Assembly: GCF_003254565.1 (NCBI RefSeq)
Contig: NZ_QJRI01000175.1
Span: 1-64,000, forward strand
DNA length: 64,000 nt
Origin: Flavobacterium nitrogenifigens
GTDB taxonomy: Bacteria; Bacteroidota; Bacteroidia; Flavobacteriales; Flavobacteriaceae
Direction of reading: 5' to 3'
Part shown: in pieces, positions 1 through 8,255 of the stretch
Numbering within the stretch: position 1 is the stretch's first letter
How the letters are laid out: each line of letters opens with the position of its first letter
Made by a program: the position numbers and the translations under genes
Notes under the pieces: generated by a model
The model's database searches: none
Told to the model about the DNA's origin: nothing
Seen by the model: only the letters and a program-made list of their open reading frames with translations

Positions 1-1
1 A

Positions 2-202
<201 letters not shown>

Positions 203-499
203 TGAGTTTGTATAGTGGTGTTACACTCCGTATTCCAACAGAGGAAGAATAAAAATAAACATCAATTTATACGTTTTTTAAAAGAAACTAAAGTATCGGT
301 AAAAAGTGCACTAATAGGTGCACCATGCTCTGCAGAATTAACATATTTTGTAAATTTGGTAAGAAAGCCGCTGAACTGCGGATTTCAGTTTTTTCGGCAA
401 TTTGACAGGGGTGGAGCCCTTTTTTAAAGCTGGGTTCAAGAGTTTCCGGCACTTCCTAAAACTTGGAGGCCCCTGTATTCACAGGGGTCTCGTTGTCAG
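203..499. other. Gene-poor spacer between NRPS remnant and tRNA-Ser
   Basis: About 300 bases hold no convincing gene. The short open frames here run through the tRNA on the wrong strand or are low-complexity. The only structure seen is the hairpin at 466-491. This may be decayed NRPS or mobile DNA, but no recognisable remnant motif was found. Confidence 0.5.
466..491 (-). terminator. Hairpin just downstream of tRNA-Ser
   Basis: An 11-base inverted repeat (GAGGCCCCTGT / ACAGGGGTCTC, one G.T pair) with a 4-base loop lies 9 bases beyond the 3' end of the minus-strand tRNA. There is no clear U-run after it, so it may be a processing or pausing hairpin rather than a strong intrinsic terminator. 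Confidence 0.45.
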
Positions 500-584
500 C
501 GGAGAAAGAGGGATTCGAACCCCCGGACCTGTTACAGTCAACAGTTTTCAAGACTGCCGCATTCGACCGCTCTGCCATTTCTCC
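500..584 (-). tRNA. tRNA-Ser (UGA anticodon), copy 1
   Basis: On the minus strand the sequence begins GGAGAAATGGCAGAGCGG and ends in the matching TTTCTCC plus discriminator G. It has the T-arm GGTTCGAATCC, and an anticodon arm CAGTCTTGAAAACTG whose loop gives anticodon TGA. The length of 85 nt with a long variable arm is right for a class II serine tRNA. No CCA is encoded. It is identical over its full length to the tRNA at 4321-4405. Confidence 0.97.
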
Positions 585-616
585 AGTATGTTGCTCTCAT
601 TTTCTGATTGCGAGTG

Positions 617-624
617 CAAAGATA
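617..624 (-). promoter_or_regulatory. -7 element of tRNA-Ser copy 1
   Basis: Read on the minus strand this is TATCTTTG, a match to the Bacteroidota -7 consensus TAnnTTTG. It lies 33 bases upstream of the mature tRNA 5' end, and the equivalent position before tRNA copy 2 carries TATATTTG. No clean -33 TTG is visible. Confidence 0.6.
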
Positions 625-848
625 AGCTGTTTTTTGAATTGTGAAAATTTTTTTGGAACTATTTGCAAAGAAACTTTGATGATGTACAAAAAGAAAATTT
701 ATGGTGAAGCTAAGGGTTTCAAATTGAAGCTAAAACGGAATGAGTATAATTTGAGAGTATTAATTTGCTTGGTGAAATATTTTATTTTATAGCCAGATTT
801 TAAGTAACAAATTGCAAAATTTGAGACATATATCTAAAAGGTATAAAA

Positions 849-1049
849 ATGATGACACTTATTGCAATATTTTTTCCATGCATCTCTTTTCTTTTAAGAG
901 GTAAAATTTTGACGTCTTTACTTTGCTTGATTTTACAGCTAACTTTAATCGGTTGGCTGCCTGCTGCGATATGGGCCGTTATATCACTTCAGAATTCTAG
1001 AGCCGACAGACGTAATGCAAGATTAATAAAAGCAATGCGAAATAGATAA
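849..1049 (+). CDS. YqaE/Pmp3-like small membrane protein
   Basis: A 66-residue peptide with two hydrophobic helices (about residues 2-16 and 21-47), joined by a short RGK turn and followed by a basic tail (SRADRRNARLIKAMRNR). The layout and the LIGWLPAAIWAV stretch resemble the YqaE/Pmp3 proteolipid family, whose members are short double-pass proteins often induced by stress. It stands alone, with an AT-rich leader and no partner gene on its strand within 150 bases. The exact role is unknown; the family call rests on length, topology and the GWLPAAIWA motif. Confidence 0.65.
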   Translation: MMTLIAIFFPCISFLLRGKILTSLLCLILQLTLIGWLPAAIWAVISLQNSRADRRNARLIKAMRNR

Positions 1050-1226
1050 TTGCTTGTATGCTCACAGTATACACAAATGTGAAAAATCTAGAATTGAAAA
1101 TAAAATAAAAAGGAGTTTTGAATTATATGGATTTCATAAATTAAGGAATATGCTATTTTGCAGCAGGCATTTCATTGAAAAGGATAAAATTTGTTCTTTA
1201 GATGTTTTTACATAATTTTACATATT

Positions 1227-1805
1227 ATGTATGAAATATTCCAAAAATATCTTGAAGAAAAAACTGAATTAACTCAGGAAGAATCTCAACGTATACAATC
1301 TTTTGCCATTATTAAAAAACTTCGAAAAAGGCAATATTTATTGCAGGAAGGAGATGTCTGGAAGTACGATGCTTTCATAACTCAAGGCTGTGTAAGAACC
1401 TATACCGTTGATGATAAAGGAAGCGAACATGTAAATAGCTTCAGTATTGAAAATTGGTGGACAGGCGATCGCGAGAGTTTAATGATGCAGCAACCGTCAC
1501 GATTTAATATTGATGCAATTGAAGATACAGAGCTTGTTCTTTTTACTCATGAAAATTTTGAATTGTTGTGCAGAGAAATCCCTGCTTTTAATAACATGGT
1601 TAATACTATTCTGCAAAGAAGTTTTATTGCTGCCCAAAATAGAATACAAGCTTCGCTGACTTTAACTGCAGAAGAAAAATACTTAAACTTTATAAAAAAA
1701 TATCCAGGCTTTGCTTCGCGAATTCCTCAGACTATGATCGCTTCATATCTGGGAATGACGCCAGAAACATTAAGCCGTATTCGTAAACAGACCGCAAAAA
1801 AATAA
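1227..1805 (+). CDS. Crp/Fnr-family transcriptional regulator
   Basis: A 192-residue protein with an N-terminal cyclic-nucleotide-binding-type beta-roll (about residues 15-115; RQYLLQEGDVWKYDAFITQGCVRTY) and a C-terminal region (about 140-192) ending in a recognition-helix-like TMIASYLGMTPETLSRIRK. This is the usual flavobacterial Crp-like architecture. The roll lacks an obvious cAMP-binding RxS signature, so the ligand is unknown. The ATG at 1227 is preferred over the upstream in-frame ATG at 1191 because family members begin near MYEIFQKYL. A strong terminator follows at once. It probably controls the neighbouring SDR-VOC-ABM genes, by analogy with similar small cassettes; that is inference from position only. 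Confidence 0.85.
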   Translation: MYEIFQKYLEEKTELTQEESQRIQSFAIIKKLRKRQYLLQEGDVWKYDAFITQGCVRTYTVDDKGSEHVNSFSIENWWTGDRESLMMQQPSRFNIDAIEDTELVLFTHENFELLCREIPAFNNMVNTILQRSFIAAQNRIQASLTLTAEEKYLNFIKKYPGFASRIPQTMIASYLGMTPETLSRIRKQTAKK

Positions 1806-1811
1806 ACTGCA

Positions 1812-1838
1812 AAAGGAGCTTCTAAAGCTCCTTTTTTT
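1812..1838 (+). terminator. Intrinsic terminator after Crp-like regulator
   Basis: Perfect 10-base stem AAAGGAGCTT / AAGCTCCTTT with a 3-base loop, running into seven consecutive T. It begins 7 bases after the stop codon. Confidence 0.9.
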
Positions 1839-1969
1839 ATGTTCCATTTAGACTCTTGATCTATATCAAGTTTTTACTTATTTCTAATCAATGTGCAGGT
1901 TTTGCATAAAGCGCAACTTTGTAATGTTCAAAAGAAACAAACATTATAAACATTTTAATATTAGAAATC

Positions 1970-2827
1970 ATGTCAAAAACAATTTTTATTACAGGAACAA
2001 GTACAGGTTTTGGAAAACTTACGGCTTTAACATTAGCTAATGCAGGTCACTCTGTTATTGCTGGAATGCGCAACACAAAAGATAAAAATGCAGTGCCAGC
2101 TAAAGAGCTAGAAGCAATAGAAAATATTGAAGTGGTAGATATTGACGTTACCGATGATGTATCAGCAAATAAAGCTATCGAAAAAGTAATCTCGAAATAT
2201 GGAAAAATTGATGTTCTTATCAATAATGCAGCTGTAAGCGGTTTTGGTTTGCTTGAAGGCTATTCTATTGATCAGGTTCGTAAAATGTTCGACGTAAACG
2301 TATACAGTGTACTTCGTATGTATCAGGCAGTGCTTCCTTCAATGAGAAAAGAAAAAAACGGACTTGTAATTAATATTACAACAGGAGCAAGCGGACACAC
2401 ACTTCCTTTTATGGTTCCTTATATCGCTTCAAAACTTGTTGTAGAAAGTTTTACAGAAGGGCTTCAAGATGAGTTGGCAGATTATGGAATTGAAAACGTA
2501 AGTATTCAGCCAGGGGTTTATCCAACAGAAATGAATAATGGTTCTAAAGCCGGTATTCACGCAGACAAAACAGAAATTGTTGAAGAATATGGAGAAGCTG
2601 CAACCGAAAAATTTAATGCTTTAGGAACAGCATTATTTGGTAAAATGGCTCAATTTGATATGAATCCGCAAACTATTGCTAATGGTATTTTAGAATTGGT
2701 CAGCATGAAAAAAGGAGAAAGACCTCTTCGTTTTCCGCTAGATGCCATTGCTCAAGGAACAGATAAAGAATTTATTGAAGCTCGTGCCAATATTAAAGCA
2801 AAATGGGTAGCAGCTTATACTAATTAA
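1970..2827 (+). CDS. Short-chain dehydrogenase/reductase (SDR)
   Basis: A 285-residue classical SDR. It has the Rossmann nucleotide motif TGTSTGFG at residues 8-15, NNA near residue 86, the catalytic YxxxK as YIASK near residue 155, and NITTGASG carrying the active-site serine region. An Asp in VVDIDVTDD marks the usual adenine-binding position. The substrate cannot be told. It lies 29 bases before the secreted VOC-NTF2 protein, and the three genes 1970-4218 share strand and tight spacing, so they are probably one operon with the ABM monooxygenase. Upstream is the convergently terminated Crp-like regulator. Confidence 0.9.
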   Translation: MSKTIFITGTSTGFGKLTALTLANAGHSVIAGMRNTKDKNAVPAKELEAIENIEVVDIDVTDDVSANKAIEKVISKYGKIDVLINNAAVSGFGLLEGYSIDQVRKMFDVNVYSVLRMYQAVLPSMRKEKNGLVINITTGASGHTLPFMVPYIASKLVVESFTEGLQDELADYGIENVSIQPGVYPTEMNNGSKAGIHADKTEIVEEYGEAATEKFNALGTALFGKMAQFDMNPQTIANGILELVSMKKGERPLRFPLDAIAQGTDKEFIEARANIKAKWVAAYTN

Positions 2828-2856
2828 TTTATTCACAAAATACATTTACAATAATC

Positions 2857-3852
2857 ATGAAAACAAATCATAAAAAATCAAACAAAAAAGTACAGACTTC
2901 AGCTGCAGCAATGCTTAATTTATTAATACTCTTTTCTGCTTCGGAAAAAACAGTGGCGCAAAATACTGCAGGAATTGTTGGGATTGATCATGTCGGAATC
3001 AATGTTCCAGACTTGAATAAAGCAGTTGCATTTTTTAACGATGTACTTGGCTTTACACCTGTAACACAGTTAGGGCCAATTCCGCTAGATGCTGAATGGA
3101 AAAAAATGAATCATATTAATCCTGCAACAGGCGCTGTTACTATAAAAATGATAAATGCGGGAAATGGAGCCAGCATTGAAGTGTTTGAATACACAGATAG
3201 CAAAGGAAGTTTGAATCATCCAAATACTGATGATATTGGAGCGTCACATATTGCTTTTTATGTAGAGGATATTAATGCGGCTGTGCAGTATTTGAAAAAT
3301 AAAGGAGTTAAAGTTTTAGGAGAACCTTTTACAACGCCTTCTGGTGATACGGCTGGGGAATCATGGGTTTACTTTGAAACGCCATGGGGTTCAAAAATGG
3401 AATTAGTTTCTTATCCAAACGGAAAAGGATATGAGAAGAATAAACCTGCCAAAATTCTCTGGTCTCCTAAAAAGCAGATTGATACCCCAATTTCTGAATC
3501 TGAAATTAAATCTTTAGTTGACTCGCATCTTTTAATATGGAATGAAAAAGAAATTAAAAAACGTGAAGACTTAATGAAAAAAGTCTACAATGAAAATATT
3601 GAAATGGTAGACAGTCATTTTGTAGCTGTTGGTTATAAAGAAATAAATGAATTTATAGATGGTCTTCATAATAAAAATAAAAATTCGAGATTTTCACGCA
3701 TCAAAGCAATTGATGTAAATCATAATACGGCAAGGCTTTATTGGCAGCATGGCTCTGCAGAAAAACCTGATGCGACTACTGGTATGGATCTTTTTGTTTT
3801 TGAAAATGGAAAAGTGGTTAAGTTGTATGTATTTGTAGATAATAAAAAATAA
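2857..3852 (+). CDS. Exported VOC (glyoxalase-like) + NTF2-like fusion protein
   Basis: A 331-residue protein in three parts. Residues 1-35 look like a signal peptide (basic n-region, AAAMLNLLILFSAS, cleavage after TVAQ). Residues about 42-190 are a VOC-fold domain (GIDHVGINVPDLNKAVAFFNDVLGF, later ASHIAFYVEDI and SWVYFETPWGSKMELV). Residues about 210-331 are an NTF2/SnoaL-like domain (VDSHLLIWNEKEIKKREDLMKKVY ... TGMDLFVFENGKVVKLYVF). The VOC His and Glu metal-ligand candidates (DHVG, KMELV) are present. This pairing suggests a small-molecule lyase, isomerase or binding protein acting outside the cytoplasm. It sits between an SDR and an ABM monooxygenase, consistent with a minor catabolic or detoxification pathway; the substrate is unknown. 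Confidence 0.8.
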   Translation: MKTNHKKSNKKVQTSAAAMLNLLILFSASEKTVAQNTAGIVGIDHVGINVPDLNKAVAFFNDVLGFTPVTQLGPIPLDAEWKKMNHINPATGAVTIKMINAGNGASIEVFEYTDSKGSLNHPNTDDIGASHIAFYVEDINAAVQYLKNKGVKVLGEPFTTPSGDTAGESWVYFETPWGSKMELVSYPNGKGYEKNKPAKILWSPKKQIDTPISESEIKSLVDSHLLIWNEKEIKKREDLMKKVYNENIEMVDSHFVAVGYKEINEFIDGLHNKNKNSRFSRIKAIDVNHNTARLYWQHGSAEKPDATTGMDLFVFENGKVVKLYVFVDNKK

Positions 3853-3858
3853 AAGGAA

Positions 3859-4218
3859 ATGGAAAGTTCTAATCACCATGATAAAACAAAAACGACAGCA
3901 ATAACAGTAAGTGCTTATTATAGAGTTCATCCAGAGGATAGACGGGTTTTTATAGATGCTGTTGTGCCCGATATGATTGCTGCCAATAAATTAGAAGGCT
4001 GTATTTATTATGCTTTTTCTCAGGATTTGACAGATGAAAATACTTTTCATCTTTTAGAAGGCTGGAGGGATGAAGAAGCATACGAAAGACATGAAACTTC
4101 TGAAATATTTTTAACTGCTTTGAGTACAGTGGTTAAAAATGTAAGGATACTAGATAGAGAAGGAGTACGTTATGAGGTTAAAAAAATGCATATTGACGAT
4201 CCAAGAGGGAAAGTTTGA
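3859..4218 (+). CDS. Antibiotic-biosynthesis-monooxygenase (ABM) domain protein
   Basis: A 119-residue dimeric ferredoxin-like fold protein of the ABM/putative quinol monooxygenase type. It has a central core ITVSAYYRVHPEDRRVFIDAV, CIYYAFSQDLTDENTFHLLEGW and a C-terminal strand VRILDREGV. Family members are cofactor-free oxygenases or small-molecule binders, so the precise reaction is open. The gene begins 6 bases after the VOC-NTF2 gene with an AAAAGGAA ribosome-binding-like stretch and is the last gene of this cassette. A bidirectional hairpin and tRNA-Ser copy 2 follow. Confidence 0.8.
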   Translation: MESSNHHDKTKTTAITVSAYYRVHPEDRRVFIDAVVPDMIAANKLEGCIYYAFSQDLTDENTFHLLEGWRDEEAYERHETSEIFLTALSTVVKNVRILDREGVRYEVKKMHIDDPRGKV

Positions 4219-4283
4219 TCATCATAGAATGTCATTAAATATTAAAATAGCCAGAGAGTTTTTTGGATATCTCTAAAAATGAC

Positions 4284-4311
4284 GAAACCCTTAACAAAAG
4301 TTAAGGGTTTC
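4284..4311. terminator. Bidirectional hairpin between ABM gene and tRNA-Ser copy 2
   Basis: Perfect 12-base inverted repeat GAAACCCTTAAC / GTTAAGGGTTTC with an AAAA loop. It can end the plus-strand cassette and, 10 bases beyond the tRNA 3' end, the minus-strand tRNA transcript. T-runs on either side are weak. Confidence 0.7.
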
Positions 4312-4320
4312 AAATTTCAG

Positions 4321-4405
4321 CGGAGAAAGAGGGATTCGAACCCCCGGACCTGTTACAGTCAACAGTTTTCAAGACTGCCGCATTCGACCGCTCTGCCATT
4401 TCTCC
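4321..4405 (-). tRNA. tRNA-Ser (UGA anticodon), copy 2
   Basis: Identical to the tRNA at 500-584: same acceptor stem, TGA anticodon, long variable arm and discriminator G. The upstream 50 bases, including the -7 element at 4438-4445, are also similar but not identical to those of copy 1. The duplication therefore covered gene plus promoter, and the flanks have since diverged. Confidence 0.97.
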
Positions 4406-4437
4406 AGTATGTCGCTATCAGTGCCTGATTGCGGGTG

Positions 4438-4445
4438 CAAATATA
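4438..4445 (-). promoter_or_regulatory. -7 element of tRNA-Ser copy 2
   Basis: Minus-strand TATATTTG, matching TAnnTTTG, 33 bases from the tRNA 5' end. This is the same distance as at copy 1, and the conserved spacing supports it as a real promoter. Confidence 0.6.
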
Positions 4446-4556
4446 AGACGGTTTTTTGGTTATAAAAACTTTTTTCGAACTTTTTTTTGAAGTTTTTTAA
4501 GATAATTTTCAAGTGTCTAATTATCAGTATTTCCGAAAGTGGTTTTTTTTGAAAAA

Positions 4557-4955
4557 TTAATCTAAATGGTCTAAAATTGGCGTTGGTTTTTTATGTTCGT
4601 CGACTGCAACAAACGAAAAAGTTCCTGAAACTACCGTTTCGCGAAGTTCAGAATACATCTGTTCCATAAAAATATCAACGTGAATTTTACAGCTGGTTCT
4701 TCCTACGCTATCTACTTTTGCTACTAATTCGATTAAAGTTCCCGCAGGAATTGCTTTTTTGAAATCAATTTGACCTGTCGAAATCGTAACTACTTTTTTA
4801 CGGCTGAAACGTGTAGCGCAAATAAAAGCAACTTCGTCCATTAAATGAAGAGCGGTTCCTCCGAATAAAGTGTCATAATGATTTGTTGTGCTAGGAAAAA
4901 CGGCTTTAAAAATACGAGTTTCTGATTTTTGGATTCTTTCTTCTACTGTTCCCAT
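4557..4955 (-). CDS. Hotdog-fold acyl-CoA thioesterase
   Basis: A 132-residue single-hotdog protein of the YciA/acyl-CoA thioesterase type. It has NHYDTLFGGTALHLMDEVAFICATRFS, which carries the catalytic Asp/Glu helix, and TGQIDFKKAIPAGTLIELVAKVDSVGRTS. It should hydrolyse acyl-CoA esters in the cytoplasm. The start at 4955 (MGTVEERIQ) is chosen because it falls 1 base after the ribBA stop; the longer frame would overlap ribBA. It is the last gene of the tpx-to-ribBA operon. Confidence 0.85.
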   Translation of the reverse strand: MGTVEERIQKSETRIFKAVFPSTTNHYDTLFGGTALHLMDEVAFICATRFSRKKVVTISTGQIDFKKAIPAGTLIELVAKVDSVGRTSCKIHVDIFMEQMYSELRETVVSGTFSFVAVDEHKKPTPILDHLD

Positions 4956-4956
4956 A

Positions 4957-6090
4957 TTAATAATTAACGTATTCTGTAATTTCAAGTCCGTATCCAATCA
5001 TACCCACTCGTTTTGTTTGTTCTGTATTCGAAACCAATCTGATTTTAGAAATATCTATATCATGAAGAATTTGTGCTCCGATACCGTAATCTTTGCTGTC
5101 AATAATGACTTTCGGAGCTTTTAAAGTTCCGTTAGCTTGTAACGATTTTAGCTCAGAAATTCTGTTTAAAAGATTAACAGCCGTCATATCTTGATTGATA
5201 AAAATAACAGCACCTTTTCCGTTTTCATTAATTACTTTAAACATATCGTCTAGCTGCTGTTCTGCATTGTTAGTCAATGTGCCTAATAAATCATTATTTA
5301 CCTGAGAAGAGTGAATTCTTGTCAAAATTGGTTCGCCAAGATTCCAAGTTCCTTTGGTTAAAGCAATATGAATTTGTTTGTTTGTAGTTTGTTCGTAAGC
5401 TCTTAAACGGAAAGTTCCAAAACGAGTTTCGATATCAAAGTCTTCTTTTTTAACGATTAAGCTATCGTGCTGCATTCTGTAAGCAACTAAGTCTTCAATA
5501 GAAACTAATTTCAGATTGAATTTCTTAGCCACTTTAACTAATTCTGGTAAACGCGACATAGTTCCGTCTTCGTTTAAGATTTCGCAGATTACACCAGCAG
5601 GTTTAAATCCTGCAAGACGCGCAAAATCAATTGCTGCTTCAGTATGTCCCGTTCTTCTTAAGACACCGCCTTGTTTAGCAATTAAAGGGAAAATATGACC
5701 AGGACGAGCTAAATCGTGTGGTTTTGTATTTGGATCAACTAATGACTGAACTGTTTTTGACCTATCAGCAGCAGAAATTCCAGTTGTAACGCCTTGACCT
5801 TTTAAATCAACAGAAACAGTAAAAGCGGTTTCCATATGATCTGTATTGTTGGTAACCATCGCACGAAGATCTAATTCCTTGCATCGACTTTCTGTAAGTG
5901 GTGTACAAATTAAACCACGTCCATGAGTAGCCATAAAGTTGATCATTTCTGGAGTTACTTTTTCGGCAGCAGCCAAAAAATCACCTTCATTTTCACGATC
6001 TTCGTCATCGACTACAATGATTACTTTACCTTGACGAATATCTTCAATAGCTTCTTCAATGGTATTCAGTTGTATTTTTGTTGTTGACAT
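4957..6090 (-). CDS. ribB: 3,4-dihydroxy-2-butanone-4-phosphate synthase with degenerate GTP cyclohydrolase II domain (RibBA/RibBX-like)
   Basis: A 377-residue protein. Residues 1-205 form a complete RibB domain (DDEDRENEGDF, THGRGLICTPL, DLARPGHIFPL, RTGHTEAAIDFARLAG), which makes the four-carbon riboflavin precursor from ribulose 5-phosphate. Residues about 215-377 follow the GTP cyclohydrolase II fold (FGTFRLRAYEQ, TRIHSSQV, a C-terminal VGMIGYGLEI). However, the zinc-binding CxxDCGxQL-type segment reads GTLTNNAEQQLDD with no cysteines, and the first zinc-ligand Cys is also absent. The second half is therefore probably not an active cyclohydrolase and may be regulatory, as in RibBX-type proteins. 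An active RibA would be needed elsewhere in the genome. The gene follows lptF/G by 2 bases. Confidence 0.9.
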   Translation of the reverse strand: MSTTKIQLNTIEEAIEDIRQGKVIIVVDDEDRENEGDFLAAAEKVTPEMINFMATHGRGLICTPLTESRCKELDLRAMVTNNTDHMETAFTVSVDLKGQGVTTGISAADRSKTVQSLVDPNTKPHDLARPGHIFPLIAKQGGVLRRTGHTEAAIDFARLAGFKPAGVICEILNEDGTMSRLPELVKVAKKFNLKLVSIEDLVAYRMQHDSLIVKKEDFDIETRFGTFRLRAYEQTTNKQIHIALTKGTWNLGEPILTRIHSSQVNNDLLGTLTNNAEQQLDDMFKVINENGKGAVIFINQDMTAVNLLNRISELKSLQANGTLKAPKVIIDSKDYGIGAQILHDIDISKIRLVSNTEQTKRVGMIGYGLEITEYVNY

Positions 6091-6092
6091 AA

Positions 6093-7547
6093 TTATTTTT
6101 GCTTTTGAGCAGATAAAAACCGCTCAGAGATTTTCTGAATTAGTTGTGAAATTGGGGTTGTAATTGCATCAAAATTAATTAATCCGTTATCGTTTGTAGC
6201 GCGATAGGTTAATAAAACTGCTAGCGGAGAGAGGACAAAAGATGACATCCATGATCCCATAAACGGAGTCATGCCGCCTTCTTGAGATAACCTTTTTCCG
6301 AACGTATTGATGAAATGGAAAGTAATGAAAATTAAAACGGCAAATACAATAGGAAGCCCAAGCCCTCCTTTTCTAATAATAGCGCCAAGCGGAGCTCCGA
6401 TAAAGAACATTAAGAAACAAGCAAAAGCAATAACGAATTTCTCGTATAATGCATTATAGTGTTTGTTGATTTCTCGTTCCTTGTCTTTTAAATCTTTCTG
6501 CGTCGTTTCTATAGAATAAATGTTGCTGGTAATATTGCTTCCCGCCATTTTTAAAATATCAACTTTGTCTTTGTTAGAGTAAATAGACAAAACATCATTT
6601 GGAAGCGGTTTCTTTTTGATGTTTTTTTGAGTATTTCCGGGAAATCTTTTAATCCCCACTCGCTGATTGATATTTTCAGAAAAAGAAACAATTTCGTTGT
6701 CTAAATTTTTGTTCAATGAATCTAAAGTATAGCGAAGTTCATTAACATTCAACATTCCATTTGTTCCTGCAATGTTTTCTTTGCTGTCGTCAACTTTGTT
6801 TAATTCAGATAAATCGATATTGATGATCTGTGTTTTAAATTTTCCTTTTATAAAAGGCATTTTAGCACGATCCTCATATTTTTTTGGAGTAACGTCTTGA
6901 TAGTAATAACCATCATTTAAAACCAATTTTAGAATACTAGATTTTTCATTACTGACTAATTCACCAGTTTTAGCTTTAATTACGGTTTTATTTTCACCCA
7001 TATTATTCGCTTTCTCGTGAATAGTTACACCAGTAAGATGATTGCCGTTTTCGCCAGTCTTTTTGTTTACTTTAATGTTGTAAGTGCCAACATCGTTAAA
7101 CTGACCTTCTGCGATTGCCATAGCTGGTTTAGCTTGAGCAATATTTTTTCTAAAATTGACAAATTTATATTCGGCATACGGAATAACGTTGTTTGCAAAC
7201 CAAAAGGCAACAATGCTTAAAACGAAAATAAAAATAATCAGTACTCTCATTGCTCTTTGCAGTGAGATTCCAGAAGATTTCATGGCTGCGAATTCGTAAT
7301 TTTCGGCCAGATTTCCGAAAGTCATGATAGATGCTAATAAAACCGAAAGCGGTAAAACCAGCGGGATAATTCGTGGCATAGAAAAAAGCAGGAATTTCAC
7401 GACCAATATTAAGTCGAGATCTTTACCTGCTAGTTCTGAAATAAATAGCCATACTGTTTGCAGTATGAATATGAAAAATAAGATTACAAATACCGTAGTA
7501 AATGTAAGTAAGAATGTTTTTAATAAGTATTTGTCTAGAATTTTCAA
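6093..7547 (-). CDS. LptF/LptG-family LPS export permease (YjgP/YjgQ)
   Basis: A 484-residue inner-membrane protein. There are three N-terminal transmembrane helices (about residues 8-38, 48-78 and 100-122), a large periplasmic jellyroll-like middle region and three C-terminal helices (about 365-455, IGAPLGAIIRKGGLGLPIVFAV). That is the arrangement of the LptFG permeases, which pass lipopolysaccharide from the LptB2 ABC module to LptC. Whether it is F or G cannot be decided by eye. Its place between lolA and ribBA, 8 and 2 bases from its neighbours, fits co-translation with outer-membrane biogenesis genes. Confidence 0.88.
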   Translation of the reverse strand: MKILDKYLLKTFLLTFTTVFVILFFIFILQTVWLFISELAGKDLDLILVVKFLLFSMPRIIPLVLPLSVLLASIMTFGNLAENYEFAAMKSSGISLQRAMRVLIIFIFVLSIVAFWFANNVIPYAEYKFVNFRKNIAQAKPAMAIAEGQFNDVGTYNIKVNKKTGENGNHLTGVTIHEKANNMGENKTVIKAKTGELVSNEKSSILKLVLNDGYYYQDVTPKKYEDRAKMPFIKGKFKTQIINIDLSELNKVDDSKENIAGTNGMLNVNELRYTLDSLNKNLDNEIVSFSENINQRVGIKRFPGNTQKNIKKKPLPNDVLSIYSNKDKVDILKMAGSNITSNIYSIETTQKDLKDKEREINKHYNALYEKFVIAFACFLMFFIGAPLGAIIRKGGLGLPIVFAVLIFITFHFINTFGKRLSQEGGMTPFMGSWMSSFVLSPLAVLLTYRATNDNGLINFDAITTPISQLIQKISERFLSAQKQK

Positions 7548-7555
7548 CCTTCTGA

Positions 7556-8203
7556 TTAATCTAATTTATTGATGTAGTATTTCGGGTATTTACTCGCTAC
7601 AAAGGTAAATTGATTTTTTGATAATGGCTGATTGGTTTTAAAAGAATTAACGGTTAAAGTTGTTTTTGTTCCGTTTTTTCCAGTTTCAATCAAATTGTAA
7701 ATGTGTTTTGTCTGAACGTCAACACCTAACAAAATTTCTTTTCTTTGGTCTTTTCCGCTAGTTGGAACTAATTTGATATATTGAATTTTTCTTCCTTTTA
7801 CATTCTGAACAATGTCCATGTTGTATTTGTAGCCAGAATTGAAGAAAGTAAGCATTTTAGAAGGAGTGATTGCGTTATCATCTTTCTCGTTTACTTTAGA
7901 AATAGTAACTTCTTCATCTTCAGGAACAATAGTGTATGTTTTTTGACCGTCAAAAATTTTAGTAACGCCCATAAAATTCAAAACGTACTGGTTTCCTTTC
8001 ATTGTTACGTTTCCTTTACTGTCTTGATTGATGTTTTCTTTGGCATTATTCAAAGAATATTTAAAATCGATAACAATATTGTCGTAGCTTTTTATTTTAG
8101 AAGTTACTTCGTTCAATAAATCTTTCGCTTTTTTATCTTGAGCTTGAATAGAAGTGAAGCTCAAAAGCAAAATAATTGCCATTTGGAAGCACTTTTTAGT
8201 CAT
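7556..8203 (-). CDS. lolA: LolA-like outer-membrane lipoprotein carrier
   Basis: A 215-residue periplasmic protein with a clean signal peptide (MTKKCFQMAIILLLSFTSIQAQ) followed by a LolA-type beta-sheet domain (LLNEVTSKIKSYDNIVIDFKYSL ... GNQYVLNFMGVTKIFDGQKTYTI). It should ferry lipoproteins across the periplasm. An alternative ATG at 8248 would shorten the gap to ftsK to 7 bases but add 15 polar residues before the signal peptide. The start at 8203 gives a canonical signal, so it is used here with some doubt. It lies in the operon directly after ftsK. Confidence 0.82.
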   Translation of the reverse strand: MTKKCFQMAIILLLSFTSIQAQDKKAKDLLNEVTSKIKSYDNIVIDFKYSLNNAKENINQDSKGNVTMKGNQYVLNFMGVTKIFDGQKTYTIVPEDEEVTISKVNEKDDNAITPSKMLTFFNSGYKYNMDIVQNVKGRKIQYIKLVPTSGKDQRKEILLGVDVQTKHIYNLIETGKNGTKTTLTVNSFKTNQPLSKNQFTFVASKYPKYYINKLD

Positions 8204-8255
8204 GTTTGTGATAGAATTGTTGTTGATTTCTTGAATTTTTGCTTTCATGATTGGA

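Noticed and set aside
402..792. Open frames crossing tRNA-Ser copy 1
   Set aside because: They read through a certain tRNA on the opposite strand and have no protein-like features.
500..4405. Genomic island integrated at tRNA-Ser by a site-specific integrase
   Set aside because: No integrase or recombinase lies between the tRNAs, and the repeat covers the whole tRNA plus upstream region, not only its 3' end as expected for att sites.
4957..6090. Frameshift or sequencing error explaining the missing RibA cysteines
   Set aside because: The frame stays in register with the GCHII fold before and after the site, so these are substitutions and not an indel.
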